64,000 bases of DNA from Faecalibacterium sp. I4-1-79 (GTDB lineage Bacteria; Bacillota; Clostridia; Oscillospirales; Ruminococcaceae): the NCBI RefSeq assembly GCF_023347235.1, contig NZ_CP094467.1, positions 1,426,001 to 1,490,000 on the forward strand, in the 5' to 3' direction. Below the pieces are notes generated by a model. That model was not told where the DNA came from and made no database searches. It saw only the letters and a list, made by a program, of their open reading frames with translations. This document shows, piece by piece, positions 32,649 to 40,260 of this stretch (positions within the stretch are counted from its first letter, which is position 1; every line of letters begins with the position of its first letter). A program made the translations under genes and the position numbers.

Positions 32649-33770
32649 ATGATCACGATTGATGAACTGAAAGTGCAGCTGGCCGAGCACGCCAAGGCCG
32701 TTAAGGACCTGGAAGAAGCACTGGCCATTGAAGCAAGCCGCAAGCGCGTGCAGGAGCTGGAGCACACCATGTCCCGCCCCGGCTTTTATGATGATGCAGA
32801 ACTGAGCAAGAAGGTCTTTGACGAGATCGGCGACCTGAAGGGCAAGCTGAACCGTTTTGAAAAGCTGCAGGGCCTGTACGATGACGCCGAGACCATGCTG
32901 GAAATGCTGGACGAGGAGTACGACCCCGCCATGATCCCCGAGGCCGAGGAGGCTGTGAACACCGTGGGCAAGGCTGTGGAGGAACTGCAGCTGATGACCA
33001 TGCTGAACGGCGAGTACGACCACAGCAACGCCATCCTTACCTTCCACGCAGGCACCGGCGGCACCGAGGCGCAGGACTGGGCCGAGATGCTGTATCGTAT
33101 GTATAATAAGTGGGCACAGGCACACGGCATGACCGTGGAGGTGCTGGATTATCAGGACGGCGACGAAGCCGGTCTGAAGAGCGCTTCCATGATGGTCAAG
33201 GGTGCCAACGCCTACGGCCTGCTCAAGAGTGAGAACGGCGTGCACCGTCTGGTGCGTGTCTCTCCCTTTGACGCCAACGCCCGCCGCCAGACCAGCTTTG
33301 CCTCTCTGGAGGTTATGCCCGAGCTGGACAACACCATTCAGGTGGACATCCGCCCCGAGGATATCGAGATGCAGGTGTACCGCTCCTCCGGCGCCGGCGG
33401 CCAGCACATCAATAAGACCTCTTCTGCTGTCCGTCTGATCCACAAGCCCACCGGCGTCGTGGTCAGCTGCCAGACCCAGCGCAGCCAGTTCCAGAACCGT
33501 GACTACGCCATGGAAATGCTGAAGGCCAAGCTCTACCAGATCGCCAAACAGCAGCACATGGATAAGATCGATGACATCAAGGGCGTGCAGAACGAGATCG
33601 CATGGGGTCACCAGATCCGCAGCTATGTGTTCATGCCCTACACCATGGTCAAGGATCACCGCACCAACTACGAGACCGGCAACGTGGATGCCGTGATGGA
33701 TGGCGATATCGATGAGTTCATCTTCGCCTACCTCAAAGCCGCCAGCCGCGGCGAGCTGCAGGACGCATAA
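32649..33770 (+). CDS. prfB: Peptide chain release factor 2
   Basis: 373 aa. The tripeptide anticodon region SPFDANARRQTSF (SPF means RF2, which reads UGA and UAA) and the catalytic SGAGGQHINKT are present. The gene is one uninterrupted frame. The region around codons 22-30, where many prfB genes carry an in-frame UGA and a +1 programmed frameshift, has no CTTTGA or similar here, so RF2 feedback control by frameshift is absent. The start is ATG 32649 with AGAGGAACG upstream. Confidence 0.95.
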   Translation: MITIDELKVQLAEHAKAVKDLEEALAIEASRKRVQELEHTMSRPGFYDDAELSKKVFDEIGDLKGKLNRFEKLQGLYDDAETMLEMLDEEYDPAMIPEAEEAVNTVGKAVEELQLMTMLNGEYDHSNAILTFHAGTGGTEAQDWAEMLYRMYNKWAQAHGMTVEVLDYQDGDEAGLKSASMMVKGANAYGLLKSENGVHRLVRVSPFDANARRQTSFASLEVMPELDNTIQVDIRPEDIEMQVYRSSGAGGQHINKTSSAVRLIHKPTGVVVSCQTQRSQFQNRDYAMEMLKAKLYQIAKQQHMDKIDDIKGVQNEIAWGHQIRSYVFMPYTMVKDHRTNYETGNVDAVMDGDIDEFIFAYLKAASRGELQDA

Positions 33771-33792
33771 GCGCCTGTCTCTGTAAAATCAT

Positions 33793-33836
33793 AACCGCAC
33801 CTGTGTCCATTTTTGGATGCGGGTGCGGTTTTTTCG
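33793..33836 (+). terminator. Terminator after prfB
   Basis: AACCGCACC (33793-33801) pairs with GGTGCGGTT (33822-33830), followed by TTTTCG. Confidence 0.85.
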
Positions 33837-33886
33837 TCCTTTTCGGCGCATAATAGATCTGAAAAATGCGCAGGGGAGGCCGTAAA

Positions 33887-35110
33887 ATGTCTAAGCACAG
33901 CATCGTCCGGTGGGGGAAGATCATGGGTGCCTATCTGCTGGTGGCCGCCGTGGCGGCGCTGGGCTGGCTGTGGTGCGCCCTGCCGGAGCAGGTCTATCTG
34001 GAGCCGGAGCAGCCCCTTGCGCTGCCCCGCTTTGGCTGGGTGGAACCGCTGCGCGGACACGGCAGCCGTAATGTAGCCAGCACCCGGGCAGCGGGCAGCT
34101 ATCAGACCACGCTGGCGCTGGGTGGCTGGCTGCCGGTCAAGACCATCCGCGCCACCGTGATGCAGCGCCCCACGGTCACGGTATGCGGTACGCCCTTTGG
34201 GGTAAAAATGTTCTCAGAGGGAGCGCTTGTGGTGGGATTTTCCGAGGTACACACTGCCGCCGGTACGGTGAACCCCGCAAAGCAGGCGGGGCTGCGGCTG
34301 GGCGACCGGGTGATCCGCATGGGAAACATCGTCACCGAGACCAACGAGCAGGTTCATGCCGCGCTGGAAGCCGCTGCCGGTGCGGCGGTGGAGGTGGTCT
34401 ACGTCCGCAAAGGAGAGCAACGGCAGACCACCCTTTTGCCGGTGTGGGATACCCAGAACGCCCAGTGGCGGGCAGGGATGTGGGTGCGGGACTCTTCTGC
34501 CGGGGTGGGTACTCTGACCTTTGTGGACGCGCAAGCCGGGGTATTTGCCGGGCTGGGACACCCTATCAGCGACAGTGACACCGGCGAGCGGGTTGCCCTG
34601 CGCAGTGGCGAGATCGTGACTTGCCAGATCGTGGGCTGCACCGGCGGCACCGCCGGAAGCCCCGGGGAGCTGAAGGGCAAATTTATCAGCGACCATGCCC
34701 TTGGCAGAATTTGTATCAACGGCGAAAACGGCGTCTACGGCACGGTAAGCACCGCCATTGCCGGGCAGCAGACAGAGCTTGCCTTTGCGCAGGAGGTGCT
34801 GCCCGGTGCGGCAGAGATCCTGACTACTACCAGCGGCGAAACGCCCCGCAGCTACCGTGTCTATATAGAAAAGGTGAACGACGCCGACCCGCACCGCAAC
34901 ATGGTGCTGCGCGTCACCGACCCGGCACTGCTGGCGCAGACCGGCGGCATCGTGCAGGGGATGAGCGGCAGCCCTATCCTGCAAAACGGACGGCTGGTGG
35001 GTGCAGTGACCCATGTGCTGGTCAATGACCCGACACGAGGCTACGGTATTTTTGCACAAACCATGCTGGAACAGGCACATTCCGTGCCCGGAACGGACGC
35101 AGCAGCATAA
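33887..35110 (+). CDS. spoIVB: Stage IV sporulation protein B (S55 peptidase)
   Basis: 407 aa from the ATG at 33887 (GGGGAGG upstream). It has one N-terminal membrane anchor (about 12-32), a PDZ domain (about 110-190: PAKQAGLRLGDRVIRMGNIV) and the S55 protease domain with GLGHPISDSDTG (catalytic His) and GMSGSPILQNGRLVGAVTH (catalytic Ser). In spore formers it is secreted across the inner forespore membrane to trigger sigma-K activation. It is directly upstream of spo0A, the conserved order in Bacillota. The gene looks intact although the presumed host group is not known to form spores. Confidence 0.92.
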   Translation: MSKHSIVRWGKIMGAYLLVAAVAALGWLWCALPEQVYLEPEQPLALPRFGWVEPLRGHGSRNVASTRAAGSYQTTLALGGWLPVKTIRATVMQRPTVTVCGTPFGVKMFSEGALVVGFSEVHTAAGTVNPAKQAGLRLGDRVIRMGNIVTETNEQVHAALEAAAGAAVEVVYVRKGEQRQTTLLPVWDTQNAQWRAGMWVRDSSAGVGTLTFVDAQAGVFAGLGHPISDSDTGERVALRSGEIVTCQIVGCTGGTAGSPGELKGKFISDHALGRICINGENGVYGTVSTAIAGQQTELAFAQEVLPGAAEILTTTSGETPRSYRVYIEKVNDADPHRNMVLRVTDPALLAQTGGIVQGMSGSPILQNGRLVGAVTHVLVNDPTRGYGIFAQTMLEQAHSVPGTDAAA

Positions 35111-35159
35111 AAAAGTATGACATTCGAGCAGAATTTCCATAATTTCCCAAAATAAACCG

Positions 35160-35188
35160 TTGAACTATCTGGAAAATTATGGTAAAAT
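35160..35188 (+). promoter_or_regulatory. Promoter of spo0A
   Basis: TTGAAC (35160-35165), 17 bases, TAAAAT (35183-35188), 41 bases before the start codon. No perfect 0A box (TGTCGAA) is seen. Confidence 0.6.
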
Positions 35189-35229
35189 CCATGGTGTTAA
35201 GGGAACTGCACACATTGGAGGAAACAACC

Positions 35230-35988
35230 ATGGATAAAGTGAGATTCTTGATGTCGGATACCGGTGCTCAGATCACAGAAGCCTGTCGTGAGGCGCTGGA
35301 GCAAAAGGGCGTGGAAGTGACCGTTGTGGAAAAGGATGGAAATAAAGTTTTGCAGAAGATGCTGGCCGTTCGCCCGCAGGTAGTGCTGCTGGATGCCTTT
35401 ATGCCCGGGCTGGATGCGTTGGCGGTCAAGCAGCGCTACAACGCCGCAGGGGAGCGCCACACCTCGTTTTTTGTTACCGGCGCGTTCCAGAGCGAGGAAA
35501 TGGTACAGGAGCTGCTTGACGAAGGCTTTGCCTACTATTTCGTCAAGCCCTTTGACGAAAGCGTGCTTGCAGCCCGGGTGCTCAAGGCGGCAAGTGGACA
35601 GGAAAAGCACCTGCTTCATACCAGCGTGGACAGTGACGAGTTGACCGTCACCGAAATACTGCACCAAATTGGCGTGCCCGCCCATATCAAGGGCTACCAG
35701 TTCCTGCGGGATGCCATTTTGCTCACCATGAACGAGCCGGAGTATATCAACGCCGTGACCAAGCGCCTGTACCCGGAAATCGCCAAAAAGAACGGCACTA
35801 CCGCCAGCCGGGTGGAGCGGGCCATTCGCCACGCCATCGAGGTGGCATGGGATAGGGGAGACGTGGATACCCTCAACAGCTACTTCGGCTATACCATCCA
35901 TAACCTGCGCGGTAAGCCCACCAACTCGGAATTCATCGCAATGATAGCTGATAAGATGCGGCTGGATAAGCGGCAGAGGGTGGGGTAA
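35230..35988 (+). CDS. spo0A: Spo0A-type response regulator
   Basis: 252 aa from the ATG at 35230 (GGAGGAAAC upstream). The receiver domain keeps the phosphorylation Asp in [16 protein letters not shown] and the Lys in VKPFD. The acidic pair seen as ADDN in B. subtilis Spo0A is MSDTG here, so the second Asp is replaced by Thr. The effector domain is very well kept ([53 protein letters not shown]). It is the master regulator of sporulation and stationary phase in spore formers; in this organism it may control other late functions. Confidence 0.9.
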   Translation: MDKVRFLMSDTGAQITEACREALEQKGVEVTVVEKDGNKVLQKMLAVRPQVVLLDAFMPGLDALAVKQRYNAAGERHTSFFVTGAFQSEEMVQELLDEGFAYYFVKPFDESVLAARVLKAASGQEKHLLHTSVDSDELTVTEILHQIGVPAHIKGYQFLRDAILLTMNEPEYINAVTKRLYPEIAKKNGTTASRVERAIRHAIEVAWDRGDVDTLNSYFGYTIHNLRGKPTNSEFIAMIADKMRLDKRQRVG

Positions 35989-36060
35989 CATCTGCAAATT
36001 GAAAATACGGCTGATTTGAGCACTGCTTTTGAAAAGCGTGATAAAAACTAAATTAACAGA

Positions 36061-36104
36061 AGAGCCGCAGTCGGGGATTTTCTTCCCGGCTGCGGCTCTT
36101 TTGA
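36061..36104 (+). terminator. Terminator after spo0A
   Basis: AGAGCCGCAG-t-CGGG pairs with CCCG-g-CTGCGGCTCT (36061-36100), followed by TTTTG. Very similar to the hairpin at 36400-36443 on the other side of the small RHH gene. Confidence 0.85.
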
Positions 36105-36118
36105 TATGAATAAACGTA

Positions 36119-36292
36119 TTACGGCTCGATTTTGATTTTATCTTTGGCGTATTCCAACGCAAGGCCAATAAGCTCGTTTCGAGAACGGTTTGTTTTCTGC
36201 GCCAAATCGTCGTAAAAGTCAACAATGGATTTGTCTACCCGAATCGTGAACATAACAGGTTCTGTGCGCTTTGTTATCTTGAGTTCGTCCAT
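36119..36292 (-). CDS. Ribbon-helix-helix (CopG-like) regulator 1
   Basis: 57 aa from the ATG at 36292; a longer frame to 36457 lacks a start signal. VMFTIRVDKSIVDFYDDLAQ is the strand-helix part and NRSRNELIGLALEYAKD the second helix. Such proteins bind operators as dimers. It is paralogous to the next minus-strand gene (both have SRNELI and a C-terminal Lys/Glu-rich end). A perfect 22-base palindrome 56 bases upstream (36348-36369) is a probable operator. No toxin gene is adjacent. Confidence 0.75.
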   Translation of the reverse strand: MDELKITKRTEPVMFTIRVDKSIVDFYDDLAQKTNRSRNELIGLALEYAKDKIKIEP

Positions 36293-36347
36293 AATTATCA
36301 CCCTGTTTCTATTATGATGCACAGAATGATAGAAAGAAATGTTATAA

Positions 36348-36380
36348 TTATGTTTACAATTAAACATAAAATGATATAAT
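36348..36380 (+). promoter_or_regulatory. Palindrome and plus-strand promoter
   Basis: TTATGTTTA-CAAT-TAAACATAA (36348-36369) is a perfect inverted repeat. It overlaps a plus-strand promoter: TTTACA (36353-36358), 16 bases, TATAAT (36375-36380). Binding of an RHH protein would block this promoter. Confidence 0.6.
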
Positions 36381-36386
36381 GAAGGT

Positions 36387-36443
36387 GGAAGATAGCAAAA
36401 GCCGCAGATAGGAATTTCTTCCCTACTGCGGCTCTCTTTTTGG
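36387..36443 (+). ncRNA. Candidate small RNA between RHH genes
   Basis: A plus-strand promoter (36353-36380) is followed only 20 bases later by a terminator hairpin (AGCCGCAG / CTGCGGCT, 36400-36433) with CTCTTTTT. No ORF lies between. The predicted transcript is about 57 bases. The hairpin may instead serve the minus-strand RHH gene 2, so an RNA product is only a possibility. Confidence 0.35.
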
Positions 36444-36453
36444 AATGTGTCTA

Positions 36454-36657
36454 TCAATCATCCTTGATTTCAAGGTTTTCCAGCCCAAACTCAACGCACA
36501 ACTGAATCAGTTCGTTGCGGCTGTGCCCGGTTTGCGTGGTGATTGCATCCAAACGCTTGATGGTATCTTCTGACAGGCGCACGGAAACAACGGCAGTTTT
36601 ACCCAATGCAGCCCGGCGGGGACGAATTATAAGCTTTTTGTTCAAGTTGTTATCCAT
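36454..36657 (-). CDS. Ribbon-helix-helix (CopG-like) regulator 2
   Basis: 67 aa. A basic N-terminus (KKLIIRPRRAALGK) precedes the RHH fold: TAVVSVRLSEDTIKRLDAIT, then GHSRNELIQLCVEFGLENL. It is divergent from the TPR-Ltp lipoprotein gene, and the shared intergenic region holds three TGTAG/CTACA palindromes, so it probably represses itself and the lipoprotein. The gene sits in an AT-rich block unlike the flanking core genes. Confidence 0.75.
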   Translation of the reverse strand: MDNNLNKKLIIRPRRAALGKTAVVSVRLSEDTIKRLDAITTQTGHSRNELIQLCVEFGLENLEIKDD

Positions 36658-36673
36658 AGCGCACCTCTTTTTA

Positions 36674-36751
36674 CTACAAGTGTAGCCAAAAGACGGCTGA
36701 TTTTGTAGCCTACAATTATAATAATTGAACTATAAGTGTATACATTTGTAG
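36674..36751. promoter_or_regulatory. Repeated TGTAG/CTACA operator cluster
   Basis: Three related sites lie in the divergent region: CTACAAGTGTAG (36674-36685), TTGTAGCCTACAA (36703-36715) and GTGTATACATTTGTAG (36736-36751). A minus-strand TATAAT (36720-36715) overlaps the middle site and a plus-strand TATAAT is at 36762-36767. The arrangement fits cooperative binding by RHH regulator 2. Confidence 0.55.
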
Positions 36752-36829
36752 CATTTAGATGTATAATTGACAAAAGGAGGGCAGACAAAACCGAACAAAC
36801 GTCATTTACCAGTTAGGAGGAAAATCGGA

Positions 36830-37882
36830 ATGAGGCGTAAAATAGCCGGGACAGTTGGCTCAGTGTTGCTTTGTGTTTTGTTGCTTGCTGGATGCAGCGA
36901 CGGCGCAAGTACAGCAGATAGCACAGCAGTCAATTCAGTAAGCCAAAGTTCACAACAGGAAACCGTAGATACCACAGCAACGTCAGAAGCAATATCTAAG
37001 GAAGAACAAGAGCGCAAGGCGGCGCTTGAGGAGTCGGAACGAAAGTTCAAGTCAGCTGAGAACTATCAAGAAGGCGGCGAATATTTCAAAGCCTATTCGC
37101 TGTACCAAAAAGTGATAGAAGATGATTCTAACTATACAGAAGCACAGAAACGCGCAACCGAAATGTTAGACTTGTATTGGAAACAGCAAGATGCTTTAGT
37201 GGAGCAGGGGGAATATCAGACCGCTATTGAAAATACAGCTAGTGCAATGAGTTTCATGGGGCTGACTTCTCCATTGGATAGCGGTATCGAATTAGAAAAG
37301 ACAATCTTACAAGTTGCTGAAAAGCTTGCCCAAAGCTGCGGCTTCTCAAACCCGAAAGCAACTATGAAAATTTTTCCAATAACGGGAAGTACGCCTATTT
37401 TTTATATCAATATCGAGTGTGACAATATAAACGGAAAAGCACTTAGTTCTTTAGCAAATGATACAATCATAAAAAAATACGATGAATTGTCCGACAAAAT
37501 GAATGAATCAATCTTTAAGGCCAGCATGGGATTCAATTCTATTCTTTTGGGAGACATTCATAGCAATGGAAAATGGTACAGCGTTTTTAACGAAAAGCTA
37601 ACTGTCAGTACCGATGAGGAACGGGACAATCCCTCAACATCTAGCACCTCAAATAATGGATATTCTACGGGTGGCCCCGGTGTAGGTAAAAAGCCAAGCA
37701 AGAGCAATAGTTCTACATCGAGTAACACGAATAATATAACACAAGAGCATAGAAATGCACTTTCAAAGGCAGAATGGTACTATCATAATCTGGATTTGTC
37801 TAAATCACAAGTTCGCGAACAGCTTGAATTTGAAGGCTATGAAAAAGACGCGATAGACTACGCTATGAAGAATCTAACCTAA
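36830..37882 (+). CDS. TPR-like lipoprotein with C-terminal Ltp domain
   Basis: 350 aa from the ATG at 36830 (TAGGAGG upstream). Signal peptide with lipobox LLLAGC (Cys22); a coiled, Glu/Lys-rich stretch; a TPR-like helical repeat (YQEGGEYFKAYSLYQKVIED, about 80-120); a middle domain of unknown fold; a Ser/Asn-rich linker (about 260-305); and one C-terminal Ltp repeat, ALSKAEWYYHNLDLSKSQVR then EQLEFEGYEKDAI. Ltp domains occur in prophage superinfection-exclusion lipoproteins such as that of phage TP-J34. The gene is AT-rich and looks recently acquired. Confidence 0.78.
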   Translation: MRRKIAGTVGSVLLCVLLLAGCSDGASTADSTAVNSVSQSSQQETVDTTATSEAISKEEQERKAALEESERKFKSAENYQEGGEYFKAYSLYQKVIEDDSNYTEAQKRATEMLDLYWKQQDALVEQGEYQTAIENTASAMSFMGLTSPLDSGIELEKTILQVAEKLAQSCGFSNPKATMKIFPITGSTPIFYINIECDNINGKALSSLANDTIIKKYDELSDKMNESIFKASMGFNSILLGDIHSNGKWYSVFNEKLTVSTDEERDNPSTSSTSNNGYSTGGPGVGKKPSKSNSSTSSNTNNITQEHRNALSKAEWYYHNLDLSKSQVREQLEFEGYEKDAIDYAMKNLT

Positions 37883-37897
37883 GAACCAGCCCCAGCA

Positions 37898-37938
37898 AAA
37901 GACCGCAGACGGAACAAAAGCCGTTTGCGGTCTTTCTC
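37898..37938 (+). terminator. Terminator after Ltp lipoprotein gene
   Basis: AAAGACCGCA-g-ACGG pairs with CCGT-t-TGCGGTCTTT (37898-37934), followed by CTCTTT. Confidence 0.8.
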
Positions 37939-37939
37939 T

Positions 37940-37967
37940 TTGCATTTTCCCTCCTATCTGGTATAAT
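37940..37967 (+). promoter_or_regulatory. Promoter of alkD-like gene
   Basis: TTGCAT (37940-37945), 16 bases, TATAAT (37962-37967). The -10 box overlaps an in-frame ATG at 37966, which shows that the true start is further downstream. Confidence 0.7.
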
Positions 37968-37989
37968 GATGCAGAAGGGAAGTGACAAA

Positions 37990-38709
37990 ATGCCGGAAGT
38001 GGATGTGATCCGTGCGCAGCTGTTTGCGCTGCAGGATAAGGAATATCAGATCTTTAACAGCCGCCTGATGCCTACATTGCCACCGGAAACGGTGATCGGG
38101 GTGCGAGTGCCGCTGCTGCGCAAGCTGGCAAAACAGCTGGCAAATACCCCGGAAGCGGAGGTGTTTCTGCAAGAACTGCCGCATTTTTATTATGAAGAAA
38201 ACGCTCTCCACGCCTTTCTGCTGGAGCATGTCCGGGATTACGGCACAGCGCTGGCGGCAACTGAGCGCTTTTTGCCCTATGTGGATAACTGGGCAGTCTG
38301 CGATAGCTTCAGCCCCAAGGTGTTTGCGCAGCATAAGCCGGAACTGCTGGCCGCTATCCGGCGCTGGCTGGGCTCTGACCAAGTGTATACCGTGCGCTAC
38401 GGGATCGGGATGCTTATGCGGTATTATCTGGATGATGCCTTCAGCCCGGAATATCTGGCTTGGGTGGCGGCGGTGCACAGCGAGGAATACTATGTCAATA
38501 TGATGCGGGCATGGTATTTTGCCACTGCACTGGCGAAGCAGCCCGCAGCGGCACTGCCGTGGCTGACCGAAAAGCGGCTGGACGTGTGGACGCACAACAA
38601 GACCATTCAGAAAGCGGTGGAAAGCTACCGCATCACCCCGGAGCAAAAGCAGGCTTTGCGGGCGCTGCGCATTCGTTCACAAAAGCTTTGCGAAGAACGA
38701 CGCGTTTGA
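37990..38709 (+). CDS. DNA alkylation repair protein (AlkD-like)
   Basis: 239 aa from the ATG at 37990. The all-helical HEAT-like fold of the AlkC/AlkD family is indicated by RVPLLRKLAKQL, YVDNWAVCDSFSPKVF and YNI-like repeats ending in HNKTIQKAVESYRI; the NWAVCD motif contains the active-site Trp and Asp. AlkD glycosylases remove N3- and N7-alkylated purines. It is a single gene just upstream of pyrH, which has its own promoter. Confidence 0.85.
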   Translation: MPEVDVIRAQLFALQDKEYQIFNSRLMPTLPPETVIGVRVPLLRKLAKQLANTPEAEVFLQELPHFYYEENALHAFLLEHVRDYGTALAATERFLPYVDNWAVCDSFSPKVFAQHKPELLAAIRRWLGSDQVYTVRYGIGMLMRYYLDDAFSPEYLAWVAAVHSEEYYVNMMRAWYFATALAKQPAAALPWLTEKRLDVWTHNKTIQKAVESYRITPEQKQALRALRIRSQKLCEERRV

Positions 38710-38712
38710 CTG

Positions 38713-38741
38713 TTTACAATGTGGCGAATTTATTGTAAAAT
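38713..38741 (+). promoter_or_regulatory. Promoter of pyrH operon
   Basis: TTTACA (38713-38718), 17 bases, TAAAAT (38736-38741), 60 bases before pyrH. Confidence 0.65.
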
Positions 38742-38801
38742 AGAGTATAGTAAAAATGCCGGGTCTGTCCGGCGAAAGATAAAACAGGTGGTGTTTGGAT
38801 T

Positions 38802-39512
38802 ATGGCATTGAAATATAAGCGTATCCTTTTGAAGATCAGCGGCGAGGCGCTGGGCGGCGAAAAGGGCATGGGCTTTGACGAGCCCACCATGGACGCTATT
38901 TGCGGCGGCGTGAAGAAGGCCCACGAGCTTGGCGTGCAGATCGGCATCGTTGTGGGCGGCGGCAACTTCTGGCGCGGCCGCTCCAGTGGTAAGATGGAGC
39001 GCACGCTGGCCGATAAGATCGGTATGCTGGCTACGGTGATGAACGCACTGGCCGTTTCTGATAAGCTGGAGCAGCTGGGTGTGCCTACCGAGGTGTTCAC
39101 CTCGATCACCATGCCGCAGGTGGCGCCTGCCTTTACCCGCAAGGACGCGTTGCGCGCCATGGATGAGGGCAAAATCGCTGTGTTCGGCGGCGGCACCGGC
39201 AATCCCTTCTTCTCTACCGATACGGCTACCGCCTTGCGCGCCGTGGAGGTGAGCGCCGATGTGATGTTCAAGGCAACCATGGTGGACGGCGTTTACGATA
39301 AGGACCCCCACAAGTACCCGGACGCCAAAAAGTACGATACCCTTACCTTTACCAAGGTGCTGGAGGATCAGCTGGCTGTTATGGACGGTACCGCAGCTAC
39401 CCTGTGCCGCGACAACAAGCTGCCCATTCTGGTGTTTGATCTGGCCGACCCGGACAACATCGCACGGGCTGTGCAGGGCGAGAACGTGGGCACGCTGGTC
39501 TACGAGGGCTAA
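38802..39512 (+). CDS. pyrH: Uridylate (UMP) kinase
   Basis: 236 aa, standard length. KRILLKISGEALGGEKGMGF, VGGGNFWRGR and the C-terminal VFDLADPDNIARAVQGENVG are typical of PyrH, a hexameric amino-acid-kinase-fold enzyme that makes UDP from UMP. It starts the conserved block pyrH-frr-uppS-cdsA-dxr-rseP. A 17-base palindrome (GCAGCGCA-g-TGCGCTGC, 39554-39570) lies between it and frr. Confidence 0.95.
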   Translation: MALKYKRILLKISGEALGGEKGMGFDEPTMDAICGGVKKAHELGVQIGIVVGGGNFWRGRSSGKMERTLADKIGMLATVMNALAVSDKLEQLGVPTEVFTSITMPQVAPAFTRKDALRAMDEGKIAVFGGGTGNPFFSTDTATALRAVEVSADVMFKATMVDGVYDKDPHKYPDAKKYDTLTFTKVLEDQLAVMDGTAATLCRDNKLPILVFDLADPDNIARAVQGENVGTLVYEG

Positions 39513-39612
39513 GCATAGCGCCCCGGTGCAACTGCATACGATTGGATAGAGCAGCAGCGCAGTGCGCTGCCTGCATGGATCAATAGAATAAAGAAACAGG
39601 AGAACAACGACA

Positions 39613-40167
39613 ATGAGCAGCAACACCAAGGTTTTCGAAGATAAGATGAAGAGCTCTGTGGAGCACCTGAGCCGAGAGCTGGCCGCGGTGCGCGCAGGCC
39701 GCGCAAACCCCGCCGTGCTGGATAAGGTGGTCGTGGATTACTACGGTGCTCCCACCCCCATCCAGCAGTTGGCCGCTGTGGCAGTCTCTGAGGCACGCAC
39801 CCTCACCATCACCCCTTGGGACCGCACCTTGCTGCGTCCCATCAGCAAGGCAATCATGGCCAGCGATGTGGGCATTACCCCCATTGATGACGGCGTTACC
39901 ATCCGCCTGAACTTCCCCGCACCCAACGAGGAGCGCCGCAAGCAGCTGGCTAAGGAAGTCTCCAAGCTGGGCGAGGACGCCAAGGTTGCCGTGCGTAACG
40001 TGCGCCGCGATGCCATGGATAAGGCCAAGGCTATGAAGAAGGCCGGCGAACTGACCGAGGACACCCAAAAGACCATGGAAGAGGATGTCCAGAAGCTGAC
40101 CGATAAGTATATCAAGAACATTGATGCTGCCGTGGAAGAAAAGCAGAAGGAGATCATGGCCGTCTGA
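39613..40167 (+). CDS. frr: Ribosome recycling factor
   Basis: 184 aa, standard length. SVEHLSRELAAVRAGRANPA, PWDRTLLRPISKAI and RRDAMDKAKAMKKAGELTED are family hallmarks of this three-helix-bundle protein. It splits post-termination ribosomes together with EF-G. The position after pyrH is the normal order. AGGAG lies upstream of the ATG. Confidence 0.95.
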   Translation: MSSNTKVFEDKMKSSVEHLSRELAAVRAGRANPAVLDKVVVDYYGAPTPIQQLAAVAVSEARTLTITPWDRTLLRPISKAIMASDVGITPIDDGVTIRLNFPAPNEERRKQLAKEVSKLGEDAKVAVRNVRRDAMDKAKAMKKAGELTEDTQKTMEEDVQKLTDKYIKNIDAAVEEKQKEIMAV

Positions 40168-40260
40168 TCCGCAGCACACAATAACGATTGGGAGGTGCCG
40201 TGCGCTGGTGAAAGGTGCGCGGCACTTTTTGCAGGGCAGCCCTGCTGCCGGGAGGTATAA

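Noticed and set aside
32493-33659. 388-codon open frame on the minus strand opposite prfB
   Set aside because: Composition rich in His, Leu, Gly and Val is typical of antisense frames of GC-biased genes; no ribosome site, and prfB is certain.
36119-36657. Toxin-antitoxin module with RHH antitoxins
   Set aside because: Neither RHH gene has an adjacent small toxin-like gene; both neighbours are terminators or a lipoprotein.
36674-36751. Possible CRISPR-like repeats
   Set aside because: The TGTAG units are short palindromes of unequal length without spacers of uniform size; an operator cluster explains them. No CRISPR array or cas gene is seen in the window.
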